A stretch of DNA of 64,000 nucleotides from CAZJHD01 sp964545855 (GTDB lineage Bacteria; Planctomycetota; UBA1135; JACQFD01), in the NCBI GenBank assembly GCA_964545855.1, contig CAZJHD010000001.1, forward strand, positions 62,001 through 126,000. Reading direction: 5' to 3'. A model generated the notes under the pieces. That model saw nothing but the letters and a program-made list of their open reading frames with translations. It searched no databases and was not told the DNA's origin. Below, piece by piece: positions 24,798-30,902 of the stretch (within the stretch, counting starts at the first letter, position 1; each line of letters begins with the position of its first letter). The position numbers were made by a program, and so were the translations under genes.

Positions 24798-25475
24798 TCA
24801 GAGTTCGCGCAGCCGGACGTTGCGGAACTCGACGCGCGTGCCGTGGCCGAGGAAGCCGATGTGGCCGCGCGCGCGGGCGAGGCCCGGATGCTTCGCGAGG
24901 ACTTGTGGGTCGCGCACGGCGTCCAGGTCGGCGTCGACGATCGTCGTGCCGTTCAGCACGACGGTGATGCGCCGGCCGCGTGCGGTGATCTCCTGCTCGT
25001 TCCACTCGCCGACGGGGCGCTGCGCGCCGCGGCGCGCGGCGACGACGCCGTAGATCGAGCCGTGGTACTGCCAGGGCCGGAGCGTCCGGTACTCGGAGCC
25101 CGAGTCGTCGAGCACCTGGATCTCCATGCCGGCGTAGGCCGCATCGCCCTCCAGCGGCGCGCGGATGCCGATGCCGTTGTTCGCGTTCTCCGAGAGCCGG
25201 AACTCGAAGCGCAGGATGAAGTCTCCGTACTCGCGCGCGGTGAAGAGATTCCCTCCGTCGGCGGCGGTGCAGAAGAGGACCCCGTCGGCCACCTGGTAGC
25301 CGTGGCCGCGCCGATGCTCCTTGCCTCCCTGGGTCCCGTACACCCAGCCGTCGAGCGTGCGGCCGTCGAAGAGCGCGACGAAGCCCGCCTCGGGATCGGA
25401 GCCGCGCTCGGGGGCGGGCGAGCCGCAGCCGGCGGCGAGGGTGGCGGCGACGAGACCAGCGAGCGTCCGATGCAT
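24798..25475 (-). CDS. DUF1080 (3-keto-disaccharide hydrolase-type) lipoprotein
   Basis: 225 residues. Signal peptide with lipobox LAAGC at about residue 17, so a secreted lipoprotein. The DUF1080 concanavalin-like domain fills the rest: FVALFDGRTLDGWV, VADGVLFCTAADGGNLFT, DFILRFEFRLSENANNGIG, EIQVLDD, GSIYGVV, GEWNEQEI and IGFLGHGTRVEFRNVRLREL. DUF1080 domains bind or hydrolyse glycans and are strongly expanded in Planctomycetota. It is convergent with the preceding gene (12 nt apart). TTCGAT lies 6 nt upstream of its start codon. Confidence 0.9.
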   Translation of the reverse strand: MHRTLAGLVAATLAAGCGSPAPERGSDPEAGFVALFDGRTLDGWVYGTQGGKEHRRGHGYQVADGVLFCTAADGGNLFTAREYGDFILRFEFRLSENANNGIGIRAPLEGDAAYAGMEIQVLDDSGSEYRTLRPWQYHGSIYGVVAARRGAQRPVGEWNEQEITARGRRITVVLNGTTIVDADLDAVRDPQVLAKHPGLARARGHIGFLGHGTRVEFRNVRLREL

Positions 25476-25481
25476 GACGCC

Positions 25482-25487
25482 ATCGAA
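25482..25487 (-). promoter_or_regulatory. -10-like hexamer, leaderless spacing
   Basis: On the minus strand TTCGAT ends 6 nt before the ATG at 25475. It is the weakest match to TATAAT of the set, but the spacing is identical. Confidence 0.35.
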
Positions 25488-25521
25488 CCGCGGGAACGGG
25501 CCGCCGGGAAGGGGCGGCCGG

Positions 25522-25527
25522 TAGGCT
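25522..25527 (+). promoter_or_regulatory. -10-like hexamer, leaderless spacing
   Basis: TAGGCT ends 6 nt before the ATG at 25534; there is no Shine-Dalgarno. The divergent DUF1080 gene has its own hexamer about 35 nt away. Confidence 0.5.
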
Positions 25528-25533
25528 CTCCGG

Positions 25534-26673
25534 ATGGAACGTCCCGACGCGGAGGCTCCCGAGCCCGAGCACGTGCATGTGCACGGCTGCTGCGAGGACC
25601 GGCCGGGCGCGACGCACCTCGTCGTGCGCGCGCGGGATCTCCCCGGCCTGCGGCGCGCTCTCGCGCAGCGTCCCGACGACGGGCGCGGGCCGCGGGCGAT
25701 CCTGGAGGCGGCGCGCGTCGGCTGGACCGAGGGGCTCGCGGTGCTTCTCGCGGCCGGCGCCGATCCGAACGGTCTCTGGCGCGGCTACCGGCCGATGCAC
25801 GCCCTGATCCAGGAGAAGATCGGCGAGGAGGGCGAAGGCTCCCTGCGGGAGCGGCTCGCCTGCCTCGACGCGCTCCTCGCGGCGGGCGCCGACCCCGACG
25901 CCCTCGGCGCCTTCCCTCCGGCCCGCGCGATCGTGATCGCGGCCTTCACGGGCGTCGGCGACTTCGTCGAGCGGCTGCGCGCGGGCGTGCGCGCGGACGA
26001 CGTCTTCGCGGCCGCGGCGCTCGGCGACGCCAAGCGCGTGGCGCGGCTCGTCGCGAAGGACGCGAAGCTCGCGGCGGCCCGGGACGACGGCGGCCTCACG
26101 GCGCTCGCCTGCGCCGCCGGGTCGCGCGTCGGCCGTGACGATCCGAAGGCGGCGCGGGGGCTGCTCGCCTGCGCGTCGAAGCTCCTGGGCGCGGGCGCCG
26201 ACGCGAACGCGCGCGTCCGCGGATTCGGCGACGAGGTGGACGTCGCGTACTTCGCGGCGAACGCCGGGAACGGTCCGATGCTGGATCTGCTGCTCGCGCA
26301 CGGCGCCGACGCCACGGCGGCGCTGCCCTCGACGGCCTGGGCGGGCCACGCGGACCTCTCGGAGATCGCGCTGCGCCACGGCGCGGACCCGGACGCCGCG
26401 ACCCACGGCGATCGCCCGCTGCTGAACGACCTCGTGCGCTGGGGACAGGCGCAGCCGGCCGAGTGGCTCCTCGCGCACGGCGCCTCCCCGAATGTCGCCG
26501 ACAAGCACGGCTGGACGGCGCTCCACCAGGCCGCGTCCCGCGGGAGCGTGCGCCTCGTCACGGCCTGCCTCGCTGCCGGCGCCGACCGGAAGGCCCGTGA
26601 CGGGAAGCGCCGCACGGCCCTCGACGTGGCGCGCGAGCGCGGACGCGCGAAGGTCGTCGAGCTGCTGCGTTGA
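25534..26673 (+). CDS. Ankyrin-repeat protein
   Basis: 379 residues. At least seven ankyrin units of about 33 residues are visible by the repeating L-L-x-x-G-A-D-P-N/D pattern, for example VLLAAGADPNGLW, ALLAAGADPDAL, LLGAGADANARV, LLLAHGADATAAL, WLLAHGASPNVAD and ACLAAGADRKARD. The canonical turn GWTALHQAASRGSVRLV is near residue 328. The N-terminal 30 residues contain HVHVHGCC, a possible metal site. No signal peptide. Ankyrin proteins mediate protein binding; the partner is unknown. It is a single-gene unit ending just before a large inverted repeat. Confidence 0.88.
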   Translation: MERPDAEAPEPEHVHVHGCCEDRPGATHLVVRARDLPGLRRALAQRPDDGRGPRAILEAARVGWTEGLAVLLAAGADPNGLWRGYRPMHALIQEKIGEEGEGSLRERLACLDALLAAGADPDALGAFPPARAIVIAAFTGVGDFVERLRAGVRADDVFAAAALGDAKRVARLVAKDAKLAAARDDGGLTALACAAGSRVGRDDPKAARGLLACASKLLGAGADANARVRGFGDEVDVAYFAANAGNGPMLDLLLAHGADATAALPSTAWAGHADLSEIALRHGADPDAATHGDRPLLNDLVRWGQAQPAEWLLAHGASPNVADKHGWTALHQAASRGSVRLVTACLAAGADRKARDGKRRTALDVARERGRAKVVELLR

Positions 26674-26685
26674 TGGAGATTCGCC

Positions 26686-26767
26686 GCGGAATGGGGTCAG
26701 ACCCCTTTTTCGTCTCGCGCCGCGCGCGCGCGGCGCGAGACGGAAAAGGGGTCTGACCCCATTCCGC
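26686..26767. repeat. 82-nt hairpin made of two inverted GGGGTCWGACCCC repeats (copies 3 and 4)
   Basis: Two 40-nt arms (GCGGAATGGGGTCAGACCCC onward) are inverted copies with one mismatch and a 2-nt gap. The inner part is CG-rich (CGTCTCGCGCC and complement). It could form a cruciform or a very strong RNA hairpin between two co-oriented genes. It ends one base before a TAGACT hexamer (26768-26773) that may be the -10 box of the next gene. Confidence 0.85.
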
Positions 26768-26773
26768 TAGACT
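26768..26773 (+). promoter_or_regulatory. -10-like hexamer for the transporter operon
   Basis: TAGACT directly abuts the end of the 82-nt hairpin and lies 29 nt before the TTG start at 26803. Transcription from here would avoid reading through the hairpin. Confidence 0.35.
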
Positions 26774-26802
26774 CCCGCGCCACCCCTTCGCGAGAACCCC
26801 GC

Positions 26803-28107
26803 TTGAGCGAACCCACGTCCCGTCCGGCGCTCCTGTTCCCGCGGCTCTCCGCGATGATGTTCCTCCAGTACGCCATCTGGGGGGCGTGGCTTCCGCTCTT
26901 CTTCCAGTTCCTCACGGACTACCGCCACATCGGTCCGGACGACGCGGGGCTCCTCTTCTCCTACGGCGCGATCGGCGCCGTCGTGGCGCCCTTCGTGGCG
27001 GGGCAGATCGTCGACCGCTACATGGCGATCGAGAAGTTCGTCGGCGTGAGCCACCTGCTCGGCGCCGTCCTCGTCTGGCAGCTCGGGACGATCGACACCT
27101 ACGGGGGGCTCGTCCTCTTCTCGGTGCTCTACTCGATCCTCTACGCGCCGACGATGCCGCTCACGAACGCGCTCGCGTTCCACCACCTGCCGGACCGCGT
27201 GCGCGACTTCGGGAAGGTGCGCCTCTGGGGCACGGTGGGTTGGATCGCCGTCGGGATCGGCATGGGCCAGTGGCTGCTGCGCTACCACACGCCGTCGGCC
27301 GCCGAGTCGACGCCGGAGCTCATCCGTCAGGCGCAGCTCGCCGGCATGGTCGACGCGTTCCGCCTCTCGGCGATCCTCGGTGCGATCCTCGGCGTCTTCA
27401 GCTTCACGCTCCCGCACACGCCGCCGCGGCGCGGCTCGTCTCCCTTCGCTCCCGGCGAGGCGCTCCGAGCGATCCGCAAGCAGCCGCTCCTCACGCTCTT
27501 CTGCGTCTCGCTCCCCGTGAGCTGCGCGCACCAGTTCTACTTCGTGCACACGGCGGGCTTCCTCGCGTACCGGGAGATGGAGTCCGACTTCTTCAACCAG
27601 ATCTTCGGCGTCGGCGGCGGCGGCCTCATGACGATCGGGCAGATCTCGGAGATCTTCTGCATCGCTGCCGTGCCCTTCGTCGCGCGGCGCTTCGCGCGGA
27701 AGACGCTGCTGATCGTGGGGCTCCTCGCCTACATCGCGCGCTTCGCGCTCTTCGCCTACGGCGACTCCCAGGCGGCGATCCTCACCGGCGTCGCGCTCCA
27801 CGGCCCCGTCTTCGCCTGCTTCATCTTCCTCGCCTTCATGATCGTCGACGAGGAGACGACGGCGGACGTGCGCGGGAGCGCCCAGGGTCTCTACAACCTC
27901 GTGGTCGTGGGGCTCGGGATCATCGTGGGCAACCTGATCGCCGGGAGGATCGGCCAGATGACGAAGCTCGAGGGCGCCCAGGGCTTCGACTACCGCACGC
28001 TCTTCGGGCTGCCGATGTGGGGCTGCGTCGCGTGCCTCGTGGCGATCGTCCTCTTCTATCCCGGCGGGAAGAGCCGCGCGCTGCAGGCGGCGGAGGCCGC
28101 CGCGTGA
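26803..28107 (+). CDS. MFS nucleoside/sugar:H+ symporter (NupG-like)
   Basis: 434 residues from TTG, about twelve membrane segments. It opens with RLSAMMFLQYAIWGAWLPLF, the typical first helix of the nucleoside:H+ symporter (NupG/XapB) family, and the loop after helix 2 holds VDRYMAIEKFVGVSH. GKVRLWGTVGWIAVG is another family landmark. Members import nucleosides, but in Planctomycetota they often sit with sugar-oxidising enzymes, and here the next two genes, overlapping by 4 nt each, are a TIM-barrel isomerase and a Gfo/Idh oxidoreductase. A sugar or inositol-like substrate is therefore as likely as a nucleoside. Confidence 0.85.
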   Translation: MSEPTSRPALLFPRLSAMMFLQYAIWGAWLPLFFQFLTDYRHIGPDDAGLLFSYGAIGAVVAPFVAGQIVDRYMAIEKFVGVSHLLGAVLVWQLGTIDTYGGLVLFSVLYSILYAPTMPLTNALAFHHLPDRVRDFGKVRLWGTVGWIAVGIGMGQWLLRYHTPSAAESTPELIRQAQLAGMVDAFRLSAILGAILGVFSFTLPHTPPRRGSSPFAPGEALRAIRKQPLLTLFCVSLPVSCAHQFYFVHTAGFLAYREMESDFFNQIFGVGGGGLMTIGQISEIFCIAAVPFVARRFARKTLLIVGLLAYIARFALFAYGDSQAAILTGVALHGPVFACFIFLAFMIVDEETTADVRGSAQGLYNLVVVGLGIIVGNLIAGRIGQMTKLEGAQGFDYRTLFGLPMWGCVACLVAIVLFYPGGKSRALQAAEAAA

Positions 28108-28940
28108 CCGGCCGACTCGGCGTCTGCTCCTGGTCGCTCGCGCCGTCGTCGCCGCGCGACCTCGCCGAGAAGGCGTCGGCGGCGGGCGTGCGCTGGGTGC
28201 AGCTCGCTCTCGATCCGATGCGCACGGGCGCCTGGGACGAGGAGGAGACGTCGGCGCGCCTGCGCGACGCGGGGATCGGCATCGCCTCCGGGATGATGGC
28301 CATGGAGGGCGAGGACTACACGACGCTCGAGTCGATCCGCCGCACCGGCGGGCTCCGCCCCGACGAGACCTGGGACGCGAACCTCCAGGCGGCGCGCGCG
28401 AACGCGGCGCTCGCGCGGCGCCTGGGCCTCTCCCTCGTCTCGTTCCACGCGGGGTTCCTGCCGCACGACGCGCACGACCCCGAGCGCCCGCGTCTGCTGG
28501 CGCGGCTCGCCCAGGTGGCGACGGCCTTCGCCGAGTACGGCGTGCGCGTCGCGCTGGAGACGGGGCAGGAGCACGCCGCGACGCTGCTGGAGGCGCTGCG
28601 CGACCTCGGCCGCCCCGACGTCGGCGTGAACTTCGATCCCGCCAACATGATCCTCTACGGCATGGGCGACCCCGTCGCCGCCTTCGAGGCGCTCGCGCCC
28701 CGTGTGCTCCAGGCGCACGTGAAGGACGCGCGGCCGCCGGTGACGAAGGGCGCCTGGGGGACCGAGGTGCCGGTCGGCACGGGCGCCGCCCGCTGGCCCG
28801 AGCTGCTGCGCCGCATGGACGCGCTGCGCCCCGGCCTCGACCTCATGATCGAGCGCGAGGCCGGCGCGGCGCGCCTCGACGACATCCGGACGGCGCGCGT
28901 GCTCGTGGAGCGCGAGACCTCCGGCACGGAGCAGCCGTGA
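28104..28940 (+). CDS. Sugar phosphate isomerase/epimerase (AP endonuclease 2 family TIM barrel)
   Basis: 278 residues from GTG overlapping the transporter stop (GTGA). TIM-barrel motifs of the xylose isomerase-like family: LGVCSWSLAPSSPRDLAEKA, LSLVSFHAGFLP, VALETGQE, VGVNFDPANMILYG and VLQAHVKDAR, with Glu, Asp, His and Glu (IEREAG) metal ligands in the usual order. The family interconverts keto and aldo sugars or inosose derivatives. It is translationally coupled to the transporter and to the following Gfo/Idh oxidoreductase, together a small sugar-catabolic operon. Confidence 0.88.
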   Translation: MTGRLGVCSWSLAPSSPRDLAEKASAAGVRWVQLALDPMRTGAWDEEETSARLRDAGIGIASGMMAMEGEDYTTLESIRRTGGLRPDETWDANLQAARANAALARRLGLSLVSFHAGFLPHDAHDPERPRLLARLAQVATAFAEYGVRVALETGQEHAATLLEALRDLGRPDVGVNFDPANMILYGMGDPVAAFEALAPRVLQAHVKDARPPVTKGAWGTEVPVGTGAARWPELLRRMDALRPGLDLMIEREAGAARLDDIRTARVLVERETSGTEQP

Positions 28941-29959
28941 CGCACGCGCCGCCGCGCCCGCCGCTCGGAGTCGGCGTGATCGGCCTCGGCTTCATGGGCC
29001 GGGCCCACCTCGGTGCGTGGGGCGCGGCCGCGGAGGCGGGGATCCCGCTCCGCGTCGTGGCCGTCTGCGACGCGCGAGGCGAGGCGGCGGCGCTGCCGGC
29101 GCGGGCGGGGAACCTCGCCGTCGGCGCGGGCGACGGCCCGCTCTTCGATCCGGCGGCGACGCGCGTCTACCGCGAGGCGCCCGCGTGCCTCGCCGACGAG
29201 GCCGTCCACGTCGTGAGCGTCTGCACGCCGACGGACACGCACGTCGAGATCGCGGAAGCGGCGCTGCGCGCCGGGAAGCACGTGCTCGTCGAGAAGCCCG
29301 TCGCGCTCGACGTCGCCGGCGTCGACCGCATCGCGGCGGCCGCGCGCGCCGAGGGACGGCTCTGCATGCCGGCCTTCTGCATGCGCTTCTGGCCCGGCTG
29401 GGACTGGCTCCACGACCGGATCGCCGACGGCTCCCTCGGCGCCGTGCGGAGCCTCGTCCTCCGGCGCCTCGCGTCGCCGCCCGATTGGTCGCCGGAGTTC
29501 TATCGCGACGCGGCGCGCACCGGCGGCGCGCTCTTCGACCTGCACCTCCACGACGCCGACTTCGTGCGCTGGTGCTTCGGCGACCCGGTCTCCGTCGCGA
29601 GTGCAGGCAGCGCCGACCACCTGACGACGCTCTACCGGTTCCGCGGCGGGCCCGCCCACGTCGTCGCCGAGGGCGGCTGGGACCACGCAGCGGGCTTCCC
29701 GTTCCGCATGCAGTTCGTCGCGGTCTTCGAGCGGGCGACGGCCGACTACGACTCGCTGCGCGAGCCGCGGCTGCAGGTGCATCGCGAGGGACGGATCGAG
29801 CCGATCGCGATCGCCGCGGGGAGCGGCTACGACGCCGAGGTGCGCCACTTCGCGGAGGCGGTGCTCGGCGGAGGCGCGGCGCTCCGCGCGACCCTCGACG
29901 ACGCGCGCGCCGTGACCGAGCTCCTGCTGCGGGAGAAGGATGCCCTCGGCGCGCGGTAG
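28937..29959 (+). CDS. Gfo/Idh/MocA family oxidoreductase
   Basis: 340 residues from GTG overlapping the previous stop by 4 nt. Rossmann fold with GVGVIGLGFMGRAHL (about 11-25), VVSVCTPTDTH and the conserved Glu-Lys-Pro (HVLVEKPVAL, about 113-122), where Lys takes part in catalysis. The C-terminal domain contains the GALFDLHLHDADFVRWCFG motif. It has no Tat leader, unlike the member at 55402, so it acts in the cytoplasm, oxidising a sugar or cyclitol with NAD(P). Last gene of the three-gene operon; an inverted-repeat element starts at the base after its stop. Confidence 0.9.
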   Translation: MTHAPPRPPLGVGVIGLGFMGRAHLGAWGAAAEAGIPLRVVAVCDARGEAAALPARAGNLAVGAGDGPLFDPAATRVYREAPACLADEAVHVVSVCTPTDTHVEIAEAALRAGKHVLVEKPVALDVAGVDRIAAAARAEGRLCMPAFCMRFWPGWDWLHDRIADGSLGAVRSLVLRRLASPPDWSPEFYRDAARTGGALFDLHLHDADFVRWCFGDPVSVASAGSADHLTTLYRFRGGPAHVVAEGGWDHAAGFPFRMQFVAVFERATADYDSLREPRLQVHREGRIEPIAIAAGSGYDAEVRHFAEAVLGGGAALRATLDDARAVTELLLREKDALGAR

Positions 29960-30118
29960 CTGCCCGTGGTGGAAGTGCTCCGCAGAGCGAGCGCGAGGAA
30001 TCGTCGTTCGGCGCAAGGCGCGCGCCGCAAGCGTAGCGAGAGGTTACGGTGAGGACGCGCAACGCCGCGCCGAGCGATGAGGCCCGCGCGCAGCTCGGAT
30101 GACTTCCGCCACGGGCAG
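29960..30118. mobile_element. 159-nt element with terminal inverted repeats (MITE-like), copy B
   Basis: Left end CTGCCCGTGGTGGAAGT at 29960 and right end ACTTCCGCCACGGGCAG ending at 30118 are inverted copies over 17 nt with one mismatch. The interior is purine-rich (GAGCGAGCGCGAGG) like copy A at 15367. The ends of the two copies can be aligned (GTTGTGAAAG with GTGGTGGAAG), so they may be diverged members of one family. It begins immediately after a stop codon and runs into the DUF3052 gene. Confidence 0.6.
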
Positions 30119-30529
30119 ACAGGGCCCGCGCCCGCCGGCTATTCGGGAACGCCGCTCCCGAAGAAGCTCGGCATGAAGCCGGGGGCGACGGTGGCGCTCG
30201 TCGGCGCGCCGGCGGACTTCGAAAAGACCCTCGGCGCGCTCCCCGAGGGCGCGTGTCTCCGCGCCGGCCTTCGCGGCGAGGCCGACCTGATCGTCGCGTT
30301 CGTGCGCTCCCGGGCGGAGCTGCGAAAGCAGCTCCCGGCGCTCGCGCGCCGTTGCGGCGCGGGGGCGGGTCTCTGGCTCGCCTGGCCGAAGAAGAGTTCC
30401 GGCGTCGCGACCGATCTCTCCGAGGACGCCGTCCGCGCGGCCGGTCTCGCGGCCGGACTCGTCGACTTCAAGGTCTGCGCGATCGACGCGACGTGGTCGG
30501 GCCACCGCTTCGCGCCGCGGCGCGGTTGA
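30077..30529 (+). CDS. DUF3052 family protein
   Basis: 150 residues. From residue 19 the protein matches DUF3052: AGYSGTPLPKKLGMKPGATV, ADLIVAFVRSRAELRKQL, GLWLAWPKKSSGVATDLSED and KVCAIDATWSGHRFAPR. The family is small, cytoplasmic and of unknown function. The only start codon in frame upstream of the domain is the ATG at 30077, which lies inside the inverted-repeat element, so residues 1-14 (MRPARSSDDFRHGQ) are encoded by the element. The native start may have been replaced, or translation may begin at a non-standard codon. Confidence 0.75.
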   Translation: MRPARSSDDFRHGQTGPAPAGYSGTPLPKKLGMKPGATVALVGAPADFEKTLGALPEGACLRAGLRGEADLIVAFVRSRAELRKQLPALARRCGAGAGLWLAWPKKSSGVATDLSEDAVRAAGLAAGLVDFKVCAIDATWSGHRFAPRRG

Positions 30530-30534
30530 GCAGC

Positions 30535-30777
30535 TCAGCCGGCTCGGTGCCGCCGGCGCTCGTCGATGACCGCGATGGCCGCGCGCAGGAAGGCGTTCAC
30601 CCGCTCGGGATCTCGAAACACCTTCGCCACGTCGGAATCGAGGACGACCACCACCGGGTCGCGCGGGACGCGGCGTGCGAAGCGGTTCGCCCGCGACTTG
30701 CCGTAGTCGAAGCGGTACTCGCGCGCGAGCTCGTCCTTGGCGCCGACCTTTCGACGAGTTCTCGGTGTTCTGCGCAT
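30535..30777 (-). CDS. Small antitoxin-like protein
   Basis: 80 residues. Basic N-terminus, then EYRFDYGKSRANRFARRVPR, followed by VVVLDSDVAKVFRDPERVNAFLRA. This resembles a widespread group of small proteins with the pattern E-Y-D-F-S-x-G-x-R-N-x-Y/F and V-V-L-D-x-D-V-A-x-V-F, often annotated as antitoxin components or hypothetical proteins. No toxin partner lies on either side: downstream on its strand is the convergent DUF3052 gene and upstream is the start region of GH92. It may be an orphan or regulate a toxin elsewhere. Confidence 0.6.
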   Translation of the reverse strand: MRRTPRTRRKVGAKDELAREYRFDYGKSRANRFARRVPRDPVVVVLDSDVAKVFRDPERVNAFLRAAIAVIDERRRHRAG

Positions 30778-30889
30778 GGTCGTTGCGTTCCTGGCGTGCT
30801 GCCCGTCGGACGCTGGTCCATTGGCTCGATGCGTCGTCCGCGGTGAGGATGGCGACTAGGCCCCGGCGCGTTTTCGAAGCCGCGCCCCG

Positions 30890-30895
30890 ACAGAA
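30890..30895 (+). promoter_or_regulatory. -10-like hexamer, near-leaderless spacing
   Basis: CAGAAT in the context CCGACAGAATACG ends 7 nt before the GTG at 30903. The same CCGACAGAAT string precedes the FGE-like gene on the other strand at 57562-57571. Confidence 0.5.
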
Positions 30896-30902
30896 TACGG
30901 GC

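Noticed and set aside
26686..26767. Possible CRISPR repeats
   Set aside because: Only two copies in inverted orientation with no spacers; it is a hairpin of dispersed palindromes.
30675..30902. N-terminal extension of the GH92 gene from an upstream in-frame start
   Set aside because: The GTG at 30903 is followed directly by a lipoprotein signal and preceded by a promoter-like hexamer; the extension is antisense to the small gene at 30535-30777.
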